A DNA stretch of 64,000 nucleotides, from assembly GCF_000422245.1 (NCBI RefSeq), contig NZ_ATHI01000001.1:147612-211611 (forward strand), read 5' to 3'. A model generated the notes under the pieces. It was given only the letters and a program-made list of their open reading frames with translations. It ran no database searches and was not told the origin of the DNA. Position numbers and translations under genes: made by a program. Below, piece by piece: positions 24,016 through 33,391 of this stretch; within the stretch, counting starts at the first letter, position 1; each line of letters opens with the position of its first letter. The stretch comes from Alkalidesulfovibrio alkalitolerans DSM 16529. Its GTDB lineage: Bacteria > Desulfobacterota > Desulfovibrionia > Desulfovibrionales > Desulfovibrionaceae.

Positions 24016-24939
24016 TCAGGGCGACGTGGCGACCAATCCCCGGCCTTCGCGCCAGGCGAGCGTACCCCACGGCGCGGCGGGATCGCCCAGGAGAAGGCGC
24101 GGTCCCTGGCCGTCCGTCTCGTGCCAGGTGAAGCGTGGCGGCGTGCGGACGCCGAAGCGCAGCCGGGCTTCATGATCCGGGGAGTCCGAATAGCGGCCGT
24201 CCTCGCGCTGCAGGTGCAGCCGGAAGACGATCCAGGCGCGGCCCGAGATGAAATCGGCCAGTGCCCCACCCGTGGAAACGGCATCGGCCAGAATGTCCAC
24301 GAACAGGAGGTCCGGCCGACCGTCTCCGTTCACGTCGCGCACGCCCGCTCCGGGCGCGAGCGCGCCCTTGGCGGCCAACCGCCAGAACGGCCTGTCGGCG
24401 CAACCGTCGAGTTCCGGGCCGCAGCGATGATAGGCCAGCCGGGTGGCGCTGCGCAGCCCGAAAAGGCCGAAAGGCGACGGCTCCACGACAAGCCGTCCCG
24501 GAATTCCGGTTTCGTCCAGGGGCAGGAAATCGCCCGAAAGCCACGACGAGCCGTATGTCGTCAGGGAGAGGTGCGGGGCGTCGGCGAAGCCGCCGCGTTG
24601 CAATCCGGGCCGTGCCTCGTGCAGGAAACCGCCGTGCGGGGCGTTGGAGATGACCACGAGCTCGGCTGGGATCTCGTCGCTGTGTTCCAGGAGCAGCACG
24701 CGGGTCTGCGCGTTGCTGGCGCGCCGCGCCAGCAGGGGATCGAGCGGGCCGGTGCGGCGCAACGGCTCCTGCCCGGCCGTGGGGCGATAGGGAGCCAGGA
24801 GCAGTGACGCGGCGGAGCGGTGCTGCACACTGACCTGCTCGCGCACGGAACCTAGGAAATCCTCGGCCTCCACGGCCCAGGACGCCGGAGGCGAGACGAG
24901 AGCGAGCCACAAAAGCGTGAACAGGCTCAGGGCCGCCAT
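24016..24939 (-). CDS. Exported FG-GAP/VCBS-like protein, smaller
   Basis: A 307-residue protein with signal peptide (LSLFTLLWLALVSPPASWA). The mature part has one clear calcium-type repeat motif, VRDVNGDGRPDLLFVD (residues ~198-213), of the FG-GAP/VCBS kind, with further beta-rich segments around it. Such proteins sit in the periplasm or on the surface. It is the last gene of a four-gene operon with an ABC ATPase, permease and a larger related protein, overlapping the gene before it by 13 bases. Function unknown. Confidence 0.72.
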   Translation of the reverse strand: MAALSLFTLLWLALVSPPASWAVEAEDFLGSVREQVSVQHRSAASLLLAPYRPTAGQEPLRRTGPLDPLLARRASNAQTRVLLLEHSDEIPAELVVISNAPHGGFLHEARPGLQRGGFADAPHLSLTTYGSSWLSGDFLPLDETGIPGRLVVEPSPFGLFGLRSATRLAYHRCGPELDGCADRPFWRLAAKGALAPGAGVRDVNGDGRPDLLFVDILADAVSTGGALADFISGRAWIVFRLHLQREDGRYSDSPDHEARLRFGVRTPPRFTWHETDGQGPRLLLGDPAAPWGTLAWREGRGLVATSP

Positions 24940-26327
24940 GCCAAGGCCTCCACGCGCCGCGCTCCGGGTTTGAGCACCAGCACCTCGCCTTGCCCGTCGC
25001 CGTTCACATCCGCCGCGCCTACGAGCGCCGCGCCAGGCCCTACCTTCACGCTGCGTTCGCCCTGGGGCGCTATCATGGTCAGAACGCCGTCCGCGTCCAG
25101 GCGTGCGAGGAGGGGATGCCCGGCCACGGCCGAGGTGAAGCCGCCGCGCATGGTCCTCGGGTTTGTGCCCAGGGAGAGGCGCACCTGGGCGACGCTCGTG
25201 TCATGGCGCGCGCCATGGCGGTCGAGCCTGGACGCGCGCAGGGTCATCCCGATGGTTCCCTCGGCGGCAAGGCGGGCCGTCTCGCCGGGCGTGGCGGGCA
25301 GGCGCGGGATGAGGGATATCCAATGCCAGCCGTCCGGGCTTTGGACGAGCGGCATGAAGCCGGGCAAAAAAGAGGATGAGAGCCGCAGATGGGGCGTGTG
25401 CGCGGCGGCGGTCTGCGAGAGGGAGAAGAGTTCGAGCACGTAGGTCGGCGCGAGCGCGTCCTCCTCGCCTGGCAGGACAAGGCGCAAGCGCGCGGCCGCA
25501 AGGGCGCATCCGGCCTCGGGCGTGAGCAGGAAGGCGTCGCCGAGGGTTCCCAGGGAGGCGAGGTCCAGGGCGCGGACCAAGCTGAATCCCGCAAAATCCA
25601 CGCCCAGGATATCGGCTCGCCGACCGTGCCCGTCCTCGCTCAGCACGACCAGTTCGCGGCGGCCGTCGCCCGTCAGGTCGTCGGCCCAGATGCGGTGCTC
25701 CACGGATGAGCGCGATGAGAGTTCGTGGGCCACGCGCCTGGCGCTGACCCGCCAAAGCTCGCGCAGCCGCGGCGTGGGCGCGGCCGGGGGCGGCAGGTCG
25801 CGCGAAAGGAGCGCAAAGGAGCCGTCGGGTCGTTGCAGGGCCGCGTAAAGGCTCTGGCCGTTTGTGCCCCACAGGTCGGTCAAACCGTCGCCGTTCAGGT
25901 CCTCGGCCTGCCAGAGTACATCGCCGAGACCGTTTTCGGTCGTGTAGTCGAGGAAGTCCGGCACGGCCAGGGCGAGTGAGTCGAGGTCCACGAACACGGC
26001 CGTTCCGATACCGCAGGCGGCCACGGCCGCACGTTCTCGAAAGACTGCGGGAAAGAGCGCTTCGGGCCTGAGCGGCAGGGAAACCACGTCCACGTCGCCT
26101 GGGAGGTTGCCGTCGGCCGCGAGATAGAAATCTGCTCCGGATGAGGCCGCAAGCCAGACACGCGCGGGACCACGCCCCTCGCCGGGCAGTGGGGCGCGAA
26201 CACCGGCCGGAGCAAGGAGATCGATCGGCTGGGGCAGCTCCCAGACGATTGCGCGCGGCTCGCGGGCCAAGGCCGGGGCGCAGAGGACGAGCAGCGCCAT
26301 GGCGAGCGCGAGGCGGACGCGGTTCAT
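24927..26327 (-). CDS. Exported FG-GAP/VCBS-like protein, larger
   Basis: A 466-residue protein with signal peptide (MNRVRLALAMALLVLCAPALA). At least three FG-GAP/VCBS-type metal loops are visible: EDLNGDGLTDLWG (~ residue 145), DDLTGDGRRELVVL (~ 215), and AADVNGDGQGEVLVLKP near the C-terminus. A beta-propeller is likely. It starts within the end of the permease gene (4-base overlap) and overlaps the next gene, a tight operon. It may be a periplasmic partner of the ABC transporter. Confidence 0.76.
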   Translation of the reverse strand: MNRVRLALAMALLVLCAPALAREPRAIVWELPQPIDLLAPAGVRAPLPGEGRGPARVWLAASSGADFYLAADGNLPGDVDVVSLPLRPEALFPAVFRERAAVAACGIGTAVFVDLDSLALAVPDFLDYTTENGLGDVLWQAEDLNGDGLTDLWGTNGQSLYAALQRPDGSFALLSRDLPPPAAPTPRLRELWRVSARRVAHELSSRSSVEHRIWADDLTGDGRRELVVLSEDGHGRRADILGVDFAGFSLVRALDLASLGTLGDAFLLTPEAGCALAAARLRLVLPGEEDALAPTYVLELFSLSQTAAAHTPHLRLSSSFLPGFMPLVQSPDGWHWISLIPRLPATPGETARLAAEGTIGMTLRASRLDRHGARHDTSVAQVRLSLGTNPRTMRGGFTSAVAGHPLLARLDADGVLTMIAPQGERSVKVGPGAALVGAADVNGDGQGEVLVLKPGARRVEALAWRP

Positions 26328-27067
26328 GGCAGATTCGTCCGCCTGAAGGCGGCCAGGGCGAGGGCGAGCGGGGCGAGCGCCCAGGCCGTAAAGGCCAGCA
26401 GCGAAACGCCGGACAAGGGAGCGGGTGGCAGCCCGGCCAGGGCTTCCTGAGCCCGCTCGAAGGGCAGGCCCCAAAGCGTCGTGTGGGTGAAGTTCCCAAA
26501 GCCGACGGCGTTGCCCGCCGTGTCCAGCAGCAGGTGCAGCGAGAGCGCGGCCAGGGCGGCCTGGGCCGGGGAGCGCGCGAACACGGCGCAGGCCAGGCCG
26601 AGCGAGATCATGGGCGCGAGCGTCAGGGCCGAGAGTGCGGCTGTCGCTGCCAGCAGAAACGGGCGCTGGATGCCGCCCGTAAGCGTTGCGCCCAGGGCTG
26701 CGCCGGCGAAGAGCGCGGCCGCGCCTAGAACGAGATAGGCGATCAGGGCGAGGGCCTTGGCCGCCAGAAGCTGGGAGCGGGCCACGGGACCGGATGCGAG
26801 CAGCGCCAGGAAACCGGATTGGCGCTCCTGAGCCAGGGACAGGGCTGCGGCCGTCAATGGCAGAAGCGGCCACAGCGTGGCCGTGAGCGCCTGGGCCGAA
26901 CGCAAGGCCGCAAGATCGCCGCCGCCAGGCAGAATGGCGGCCGTGAGCATCGCGACGAGTCCCACGCAGGCGAGTGAAAGCCACACGCCAGCGCGCGTGG
27001 AACTGCGTCTGAATTCGGCCGCAAGCGCCCGGGCAAGGCCGCTTCTCGTGAGGAACGTCAGTTCCAT
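26324..27067 (-). CDS. ABC transporter permease (ABC-2 type)
   Basis: A 247-residue integral membrane protein with about six hydrophobic segments: WLSLACVGLVAMLTAAI, LTATLWPLLPLTAAAL, LIAYLVLGAAALFAGAAL, FLLAATAALSALTLAPMISL, AALAALSLHLLLDTAG and LLAFTAWALAPLALALAAF. It includes a typical soluble link QERQSGFLALLASGPVARSQ as in ABC-2-type permeases such as NosY. It starts 10 bases within the ATPase gene and ends overlapping the FG-GAP gene. It forms the membrane part of a transporter with the ATPase upstream. Substrate unknown. Confidence 0.78.
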   Translation of the reverse strand: MELTFLTRSGLARALAAEFRRSSTRAGVWLSLACVGLVAMLTAAILPGGGDLAALRSAQALTATLWPLLPLTAAALSLAQERQSGFLALLASGPVARSQLLAAKALALIAYLVLGAAALFAGAALGATLTGGIQRPFLLAATAALSALTLAPMISLGLACAVFARSPAQAALAALSLHLLLDTAGNAVGFGNFTHTTLWGLPFERAQEALAGLPPAPLSGVSLLAFTAWALAPLALALAAFRRTNLP

Positions 27068-27780
27068 GCGGCCTCCACGAAAGTCTCGATGCGTTCGACC
27101 GCGTCATGGCCGTCGATGCGGGCCGTGCCGTCACCGCCGCGCTCCAGGCGTCCGCTCCCGTTCAGTCGGCCCTCGTGCAGCACGGCGAAGGAGTCGATGA
27201 GCCCGATCGTCTCGCGTGGCCTTTGCCCGGCCAGGAGCACTGCCGCCCCGGCATCCGCAAGTTTTCGGATCAGGCCGAGCGCGGCGGAGAGGGAGGGCGG
27301 ATCCAGGGCGTTCAAGGGGTCGTCCAGGAGCACACAGCCGGGGGTGCCCAGGCAGGCCAGGCAGAGCATGAGCTTTTGCCGCATGCCCTGCGACCAGCCC
27401 CCGACGTGTCCGGAAAGGCGCGGGGCAAGGCCCAGGGATTTTGCGGCCTCAAAAGCCGGGGCAGGATCGCGGGCAAAGAGCCGGGCCACGAGGTCGATAT
27501 GGGCCTTTCCGCTCAGGTGGGGCGTCACGGCCGGGGTTTCGGGCAGGTAGGCGAGGTGCGCCCTGGCCTCGGCCGCGCCGTCCGGATCGCGCCCGGCAAC
27601 GAGTACTTCGCCGCGCTCACGCCGCACGAGCCCGGCCACGGTCCGAAGCAACGTGCTCTTGCCCGCGCCGTTGCCGCCGTAAAGGCCCAGGATTTCGCCG
27701 GGAGCAGCGGCAAGGGAGACGTCCCGAAGCACCTCGCGGCTGCCCAAACGCACGTGAAGTCCTGTAATGACGAGTCCCAT
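27058..27780 (-). CDS. ABC transporter ATPase with atypical catalytic residues
   Basis: A 240-residue ABC ATPase. Walker A GGNGAGKST is near residue 35; the signature is the relaxed GWSQGMRQKLML near 130, a form usual in ABC-2 exporters; Walker B CVLLDDPLNALD near 155 has Asp where the catalytic Glu is normally found. The H-loop position reads VLLAGQRP, without His. These changes may slow hydrolysis. ATG at 27780 is the first codon of the conserved start MGLVITGLHVRLGSREVLRD. It leads the four-gene operon. Confidence 0.85.
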   Translation of the reverse strand: MGLVITGLHVRLGSREVLRDVSLAAAPGEILGLYGGNGAGKSTLLRTVAGLVRRERGEVLVAGRDPDGAAEARAHLAYLPETPAVTPHLSGKAHIDLVARLFARDPAPAFEAAKSLGLAPRLSGHVGGWSQGMRQKLMLCLACLGTPGCVLLDDPLNALDPPSLSAALGLIRKLADAGAAVLLAGQRPRETIGLIDSFAVLHEGRLNGSGRLERGGDGTARIDGHDAVERIETFVEAAWN

Positions 27781-27992
27781 CGGGCTGCTTCTATCCCTGT
27801 TGTCCGGCCCCGGCAAGACCGCCCGGCCCCGCTCCCTGGCGCAGGCGGTCTTGCCGGGATGCCCTGATGAAAGATGTCAAGGGAGGTGTGCGTTCGCTTG
27901 TGTTCCACCCCGTGTTCACGTATCGGGGCAACGGTCGAAGGTTTTCTTTGCATCAAGGGCTTTCAAACTATAATCGCGTGCTACGGAAGCAA

Positions 27993-29378
27993 ATGGTAGC
28001 GTTCAGCAATATGAGCCACGGCGAGCCTTCGGTCGACGCACACGCCCCTGCGTCCAGCCCGTTGCAAGACGACCCGCGCGAACCGGGCGTGATGCAGGCG
28101 GCGGCATGTCTGCTGTTTGGGGCGAGCCTGAACGCGACTTTCAATTTTACCGGAATCGGTCTTCCCGTGCGCGTCGGGGTTTCGGATTTTCTCGCCCCCT
28201 TGCTGGTGCTGATTGGGGCCTGGGCGTTATGGCGGAGGAATTGGGATTTTCGCCTGCACATGCAGTGGTTTGCGCCTGTCTGTCTTGGGTTCAGCGCCTG
28301 GCTTGCCTGCGGCCTGCTCATCGGCAGGGCGCATCTCGGCGAATGGACAAGTTGGGCCGTGGTCAACAGGGGAGCGGGTTGGGTCGTCGTCCTCGGCTAC
28401 TTCTTCGTCGGGGCTTGGCTGGCCGCGAGCCAACGGCGGACAAAGACATTTCTCACAGGATTCTGGGGCATCGCGGCGCTCATCGCCGCTGGCAGCAGCC
28501 TCGCCTATTACCTGAATGCGCTCAAGATCATCGGCATCTCGTTTCCCCGCAACACGGGGTTGCTGAGCAATCCCAACTCGTTTGGTATTTTGATCGCAGT
28601 CTGTTTTTTCGTCTATTTGACCATGGGCGGCGTGGCGCGCGCGAACAAAAAATTGGATATTTCGATATGCCTGACTTTCGCCTTTGCGGAGCTGACCTCG
28701 TTTTCGCGCACAGGCTGGATCCTTTTTCTGCTGGTGCTCGCGGTGGCTCCCCTGTTGCGCTTGCTGTCGTGGCGGCGTGTGGCGCTCATTGTGGTCATAC
28801 CCGTGGTTTTGCATGTGACCATGGTCTCCAAGCCTGGAATCATTCCGTGGCCGAGCTTCGGGAACGACGCTGTGCAGGCGCAGAATGCAGCGGGTAAGCC
28901 CAAGAAAAAACCGAAAAAGGTGAAGCTCAGCACAACTGACGCTTTCGGCTACCATGTCGTGAGCGCGCAGTCTCTCGATTACAGAATCGAGTTGTTTCGC
29001 GAGTCTTTGAGCCATTGGCGCGACTCGCCGGCGACGGGAGCCGGAGTGGGAGTCGTCTACGCCAAGGAGGTGGAACGACGTGGTTCGGTATACGCCTCGA
29101 CTATTCACTCCTCTCCGATATGGCTCCTCACGGAGACGGGGGCCGTGGGATTCGCGTTCTTCGCTTGGCTGTATCTGGGCAGTCTCTGGGCGCTTTGGCG
29201 AACATGGCGACGAGACGGGGGACGTATGCAGCTACTCGGCCTTGGAACCCTGCTTCTGCTCGGGCTTGCTTCCTTGCCCACCGATGTCATGTTCCAGCGA
29301 TATTTGTGGGTCATATGGGGCATGGCTCTGGGGGCGGGCGCGGCGTTGTCGGCTCCCGGAGTCGGCGGACGCTCGTGA
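27993..29378 (+). CDS. O-antigen ligase/polymerase family membrane protein
   Basis: A polytopic membrane protein of about 461 residues, with ten or more hydrophobic segments and a large loop between residues ~295 and 385. It contains RNTGLLSNPNSFGILIAVCF and FAFAELTSFSRTGWILFLL, signatures of the O-antigen ligase/Wzy family, and SLSHWRDSPATGAGVG in the loop near residue 340. It ligates or polymerises lipid-linked glycans at the periplasmic face. ATG at 27993 with GGAAG upstream is chosen; ATG 28011 or an earlier start is possible. It heads a three-gene polysaccharide group. Confidence 0.8.
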   Translation: MVAFSNMSHGEPSVDAHAPASSPLQDDPREPGVMQAAACLLFGASLNATFNFTGIGLPVRVGVSDFLAPLLVLIGAWALWRRNWDFRLHMQWFAPVCLGFSAWLACGLLIGRAHLGEWTSWAVVNRGAGWVVVLGYFFVGAWLAASQRRTKTFLTGFWGIAALIAAGSSLAYYLNALKIIGISFPRNTGLLSNPNSFGILIAVCFFVYLTMGGVARANKKLDISICLTFAFAELTSFSRTGWILFLLVLAVAPLLRLLSWRRVALIVVIPVVLHVTMVSKPGIIPWPSFGNDAVQAQNAAGKPKKKPKKVKLSTTDAFGYHVVSAQSLDYRIELFRESLSHWRDSPATGAGVGVVYAKEVERRGSVYASTIHSSPIWLLTETGAVGFAFFAWLYLGSLWALWRTWRRDGGRMQLLGLGTLLLLGLASLPTDVMFQRYLWVIWGMALGAGAALSAPGVGGRS

Positions 29379-29530
29379 CTTCTGACCTCCTGCCCGCCGA
29401 TCTGCGCAGGAGTAGCTTTTCCTGTCATTCGCAAACACGGTTTCTTTTTCCCGCAAAATTGATAAGTACGGTTTTCGGGTGCGTATGAAACGTCATGAAA
29501 CAAGCCCAAGGCAGTCTGGATAAATTTTCG

Positions 29531-30802
29531 ATGAAGATTCTGATCGTCTCCTGGTTCTTCCCGCCCACAAACGCCCCCGGGGCCATCCGGGTCGGAGCGC
29601 TGGTCAAGCACCTTTTGAGCACGGGTCACGAGGTCCGTGTTCTGGCTGGGCGCGATCCAGGCTGTCCGCAGACGTTGCCGGTCGATCTGCCCGAGGGGGT
29701 GGTCACGGAAGTGCCCTTGCCCTTCGCGACGCGTCTGCGCAAGGGACTCGCTCCCCTGGAGCGGCAGTACCGCAGCGGAACCATGCGCCACGGCGACTGG
29801 CTGCGAATTCTCTACAAGTATTTCCAGACGCTGTTCTGTATCCCTGACCGCTACGTGGGCTGGTGCCTGCGCGCCATACCCGCGGGCAGGGAGATCGTGG
29901 GCGCCTGGAAGCCTGACATGATCTACGCCAGCGCCATGCCTGTCACCTCACTTCTGGTGGCCAAGGGGGTGGCGAAGTCGGCCCGCATCCCTTGGGTCGC
30001 AGAAATGCGCGACCTATGGGTGGATAGCCACTACTACGACATGCCCGCGCCGCGCCGCTGGATCGACGAACGCATCGAAGAGTCGCTCCTTGGCCACGCC
30101 GATGCCCTGGTCACGGTCTCCGAGCCCTTGGCTGACGCGCTTCGGAAGAGATATCGCAAGCCCGTGGCGACGATTCTCAACGGCATCGACCTCGCCGACG
30201 TCCCGGCCGTCGAATCCGTTGCGCGACGGGCGGATGGGCCGGTCGAGATCATCTATACGGGCCTCGTATATCCCAAGCAGCGCGATCCGTCCCTGCTCTT
30301 CGAGGCATTGGGGAGTCTGGGCGAGGCGCGCTCGGATTTCAGGGTCGTTTTTTACGGCAACCTGATGCCCGAGGTATTGCAACTCGCCGAGCGCCACGGC
30401 GTTGCAGATGTCGTCGAGACGCACCCGCCCGTGTCGCACGCCGAGGCCCTGCGGCGCCAAGCCGAGGCGGACATCCTGCTTCTGCTTTTGTGGAACAACG
30501 ACGGCGAGGCGGGCGTCTTTACCTCCAAGCTCTTTGAATACCTTGCCGCGCGCAGGCCCATCCTCTGCCTGGGGCGCGAGGAGGGGGTCGCGCCCGACGA
30601 GATCAGGCGGCGTGGAGCCGGAGCGGTCCTGAAGACGGAGGACGAGGTGCGTTCCTGGCTTCTGGCGATGCGTGATAAGAAGCGCGCCGAAGGGGGCATT
30701 CCGCCTCTGCCCGAGGCGGTAGGCGCGCACATCGGCCGCGCCGAGCAGTTCGAGAGGCTCGAGCGAGAGGTTTTATTGCCGCTTGGGCGGCCCAAGGCCT
30801 AG
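29531..30802 (+). CDS. Glycosyltransferase family 4
   Basis: A 423-residue GT-B glycosyltransferase. It starts MKILIVSWFFPPTNAPGAIR, the classic GT4 N-terminus with a Gly-rich loop after the first strand. Near residue 158 it has WVAEMRDLWVDSHYYD, and the C-terminal donor-binding half contains FTSKLFEYLAARRPILCLG (about residues 335-355) with Glu in the EYLA motif. It transfers a sugar in the cytoplasm to a lipid-linked glycan. It sits between the ligase/polymerase and flippase genes. Sugar unknown. Confidence 0.87.
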   Translation: MKILIVSWFFPPTNAPGAIRVGALVKHLLSTGHEVRVLAGRDPGCPQTLPVDLPEGVVTEVPLPFATRLRKGLAPLERQYRSGTMRHGDWLRILYKYFQTLFCIPDRYVGWCLRAIPAGREIVGAWKPDMIYASAMPVTSLLVAKGVAKSARIPWVAEMRDLWVDSHYYDMPAPRRWIDERIEESLLGHADALVTVSEPLADALRKRYRKPVATILNGIDLADVPAVESVARRADGPVEIIYTGLVYPKQRDPSLLFEALGSLGEARSDFRVVFYGNLMPEVLQLAERHGVADVVETHPPVSHAEALRRQAEADILLLLLWNNDGEAGVFTSKLFEYLAARRPILCLGREEGVAPDEIRRRGAGAVLKTEDEVRSWLLAMRDKKRAEGGIPPLPEAVGAHIGRAEQFERLEREVLLPLGRPKA

Positions 30803-30869
30803 AACCAGGCGGGACGCGTTTCGCGCTGGCGATTCCGCGTCGAACGTCTTTTCCGCCGTCGGGGAGAGT

Positions 30870-32309
30870 GTGCACTACACGCGAGCGGTGCTTTCAGTGG
30901 GCGCGCTGCGCATCCTGAGCGTCCTTCTGGCGGCCCTGTTTCTGGCCGGGGTCACGGCCGTGGTTCCGCCACAAGTCTACGGCCGCTACATACTTGTCTT
31001 ATCCTGCGCCCAGGTGGTCGTGGGCGCGCTGCTCGCCTGGCCCAACCAAGGCTTTCTGCGCTACGGGCGCGAGGAATTCACCGCGAAGAGCGGAATCGGC
31101 GGATTTCTCGGCGCCCGCCTGGCCCTTCATGGCGGCCTGCTGGCGTTGCTCGTGCCCGCGGCCGTGCTCCTGGGTCCCGTCCTGGCCGAATGGGCCGATG
31201 TGGGCGAAGGCGTCGCGGTTCTTTTCCTCGTGATGTCGTTTGCGATCATGCCGCTTTCAGACATGGGGGGGGTGGCCGCTCAGGCCACGGGCCGCTTCCT
31301 CGCCTTCGGAACGTCCGTCTTCGTGCAACGGCTGCTTCAGGTCGCAGTGATCGGGTTTATCTACGCTGGTCTGTCCGCCACCTGGGAGGCGCTCTACCTG
31401 GCGTCTCTCGCCGGATACGCCCTGGCCGCGATCCTCGCCTGGCTGCTCGTGCCCCGCGAGGCCTGGGCTGGCCTGCGCGTGAGGAGCGGCGACGTTCGCC
31501 GTCTCGTGGCCTACGGCAGGCTTCTGCCCGTCTCGATCATGGCCGCTTATCTCATCACCTGGATGGACGCTTGGTTCATCAAGTTCTTTCTCGACGCCGC
31601 GTACGTGGGACAGTACTCCTGGGCCTATTCCGTGACGCTCGTCGCGACCACGCTTCTCGTCCCGGTCGCGGCTGTTCTGGGGCCAAAGGCTGTGGACTTG
31701 CATCTTTCCGGCGAGAAGGGCCGCCAGCATGGTCTGTCGCAGGGGATTCGCTCCGCCTGTCTGCTCCTGGCCGCGCTCGTTCCCCTCGGCCTTGGGCTTG
31801 TCGCCCTGGCCTGCGCCGTGCTTCCCCTGGGCGACTACGGGCGTGCGTCGTCCGTGTTGCTCATCCTGTGTGCCGGTGTGGCCTTTCAGGCCGGGATGGC
31901 CTTGGTTGAGCCGCGCATTTATGCCGATGAACGTCTCGTACCGCGCGCGGTGGTCATCAGCGTGGCCATGGCGGGCCTCAACGCGCTTGGCAACCTGCTC
32001 CTGATCCCGAGGCTCGGCATCGAGGGTGCGGCGTTTGCGACCGCCGCAGCCTACGGCGCGGGCATGTTCATGCAGTGGACGCTGCTTGGGATGCCTCGGG
32101 CCGGACCGGTGCTCGCGGGTCTCGCAGGCGTCGGCGTCGCCGCGCTTTTCGCGGTCATGCCACCAGCCTGGAGCCTTTCCCTTGGCGGCGCGCTCACCGT
32201 CGCGGCCCTGGCTCTGGGCCGGGCCACGGGACGGTTTTCCGGGCTTTCGGGCGTGTTGCCCGCGTGGGCCGCCGTTCTTGTCGCGCCCGGCGTGCGGAAG
32301 TCTCCCTGA
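30870..32309 (+). CDS. Polysaccharide flippase (Wzx-like, MOP family)
   Basis: A 479-residue membrane protein with about twelve to fourteen hydrophobic segments, starting with LSVGALRILSVLLAALFLAG and PPQVYGRYILVLSCAQVVVG. YGRLLPVSIMAAYLITWMDA and IKFFLDAAYVGQYSWAYSVT in the middle are typical of Wzx-type exporters, and the late PRLGIEGAAFATAAAYGAG closes the family pattern. It moves lipid-linked oligosaccharide across the inner membrane. Start GTG at 30870 with GGGGAG upstream; uncertain by some codons. Confidence 0.8.
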   Translation: MHYTRAVLSVGALRILSVLLAALFLAGVTAVVPPQVYGRYILVLSCAQVVVGALLAWPNQGFLRYGREEFTAKSGIGGFLGARLALHGGLLALLVPAAVLLGPVLAEWADVGEGVAVLFLVMSFAIMPLSDMGGVAAQATGRFLAFGTSVFVQRLLQVAVIGFIYAGLSATWEALYLASLAGYALAAILAWLLVPREAWAGLRVRSGDVRRLVAYGRLLPVSIMAAYLITWMDAWFIKFFLDAAYVGQYSWAYSVTLVATTLLVPVAAVLGPKAVDLHLSGEKGRQHGLSQGIRSACLLLAALVPLGLGLVALACAVLPLGDYGRASSVLLILCAGVAFQAGMALVEPRIYADERLVPRAVVISVAMAGLNALGNLLLIPRLGIEGAAFATAAAYGAGMFMQWTLLGMPRAGPVLAGLAGVGVAALFAVMPPAWSLSLGGALTVAALALGRATGRFSGLSGVLPAWAAVLVAPGVRKSP

Positions 32310-32342
32310 TTTCGGCTCGATCCGGGTGAATTGGCCGAGAGT

Positions 32343-33287
32343 TCACTCCCCCCACAAACGCCGCAGAAGCCTCGGCGAGAGGCCGCGCCGCTGATCCAGG
32401 CGAAGCCCCAGGCGCAGGGCCTCGGCCCGTGCCGCCTCGATCTCCTCGGACGAAGGGCGGGAGGCGAGCTCCGGGTAGTGTCCGGCTTGGCCGCAGGGAT
32501 GGTACTGGGGCATGACGTTGACGTAGGTGCGCGGCGAGACCTCCTCGGCCAGGAAGCGCAGCCAGGCCAGGGCGTCACCCAGGCGGCCGGGCATGACCAG
32601 ATGCCGCACCAGAAGCCCCCGCACGGCCAGCCCCGAGGCGTCCATGACGAGGTCGCCGACCTGGCGGTGCATCTCGCGGATGGCCTCGCGGGCGCGCTCG
32701 GGATAGTCCGGGGCGCGGCAGTAGGCGCGAGCCGCCTCCGGGTCCGTGAACTTGGCGTCGGGCATGTAGATGTCCACGACACCATCGAGCAGGCGCAGGG
32801 TGGAGAGGCTCTCGTAGCCGCCGCAGTTCCAGATGAGCGGCAGGCGAAGCCCCATGTCCACGGCCAGGGGCAGGGCTTCGAGAATCTGGGCCGCGACGTG
32901 GCTCGGCGTCACGAAATTTATGTTCGCCGCGCCTTTTTCCTGGAGCGCGACCATGGCCATGGCCAGATCGCGGGCCGATGATTCGGGCCATGGCCCGCCC
33001 TGGGAGATGTCCCAGTTCTGGCAGAAGACGCAATCTAGGTTGCACTGGGCGAAGAAAATCGTGCCCGAGCCGCGCTCGCCCACGAGCGGGTCTTCCTCAC
33101 CGAAGTGCAGATCGCCCGAGGTCGCCTGGGCCAGACGGCCGGTGCGGCAAAAGCCAAGTTCCCCGGCCGTGCGGTCGATGCCGCATTCGCGCGGGCACAG
33201 ATCGCAGGCGGCGAGCCGGGCCAGGGCGGCCTCGCCGCGGCGGGAAAGCTCGCCAGAGGCGTGCAGCGTGAGATAGGAGGCGGTCAT
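32343..33287 (-). CDS. PflX-like radical SAM protein
   Basis: A 314-residue radical SAM protein similar to pyruvate formate-lyase activating enzymes (PflX group). CNLDCVFCQNW at residues ~81-91 is the CxxxCxxC motif. Before it are extra Cys in ACDLCPRECGIDR and GELGFCRTG (residues ~28-50). Later, WNCGGYES and YMPDAKF match the family pattern. RHLVMPGRLGDALAWLRFLA and MPQYHPCG follow near the end. It probably activates a glycyl-radical enzyme, but none is encoded nearby. Single gene. Confidence 0.85.
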   Translation of the reverse strand: MTASYLTLHASGELSRRGEAALARLAACDLCPRECGIDRTAGELGFCRTGRLAQATSGDLHFGEEDPLVGERGSGTIFFAQCNLDCVFCQNWDISQGGPWPESSARDLAMAMVALQEKGAANINFVTPSHVAAQILEALPLAVDMGLRLPLIWNCGGYESLSTLRLLDGVVDIYMPDAKFTDPEAARAYCRAPDYPERAREAIREMHRQVGDLVMDASGLAVRGLLVRHLVMPGRLGDALAWLRFLAEEVSPRTYVNVMPQYHPCGQAGHYPELASRPSSEEIEAARAEALRLGLRLDQRRGLSPRLLRRLWGE

Positions 33288-33391
33288 GCCGCCTTCATAG
33301 CGCGAAACGCCATCGCGGGAAAGCGTCTGGCCGCGTCTGCGCGAAGTGTGCGGCTCGCGGCCCCGTTGGCCTCTCGCGGCCTTTCGGGCTT

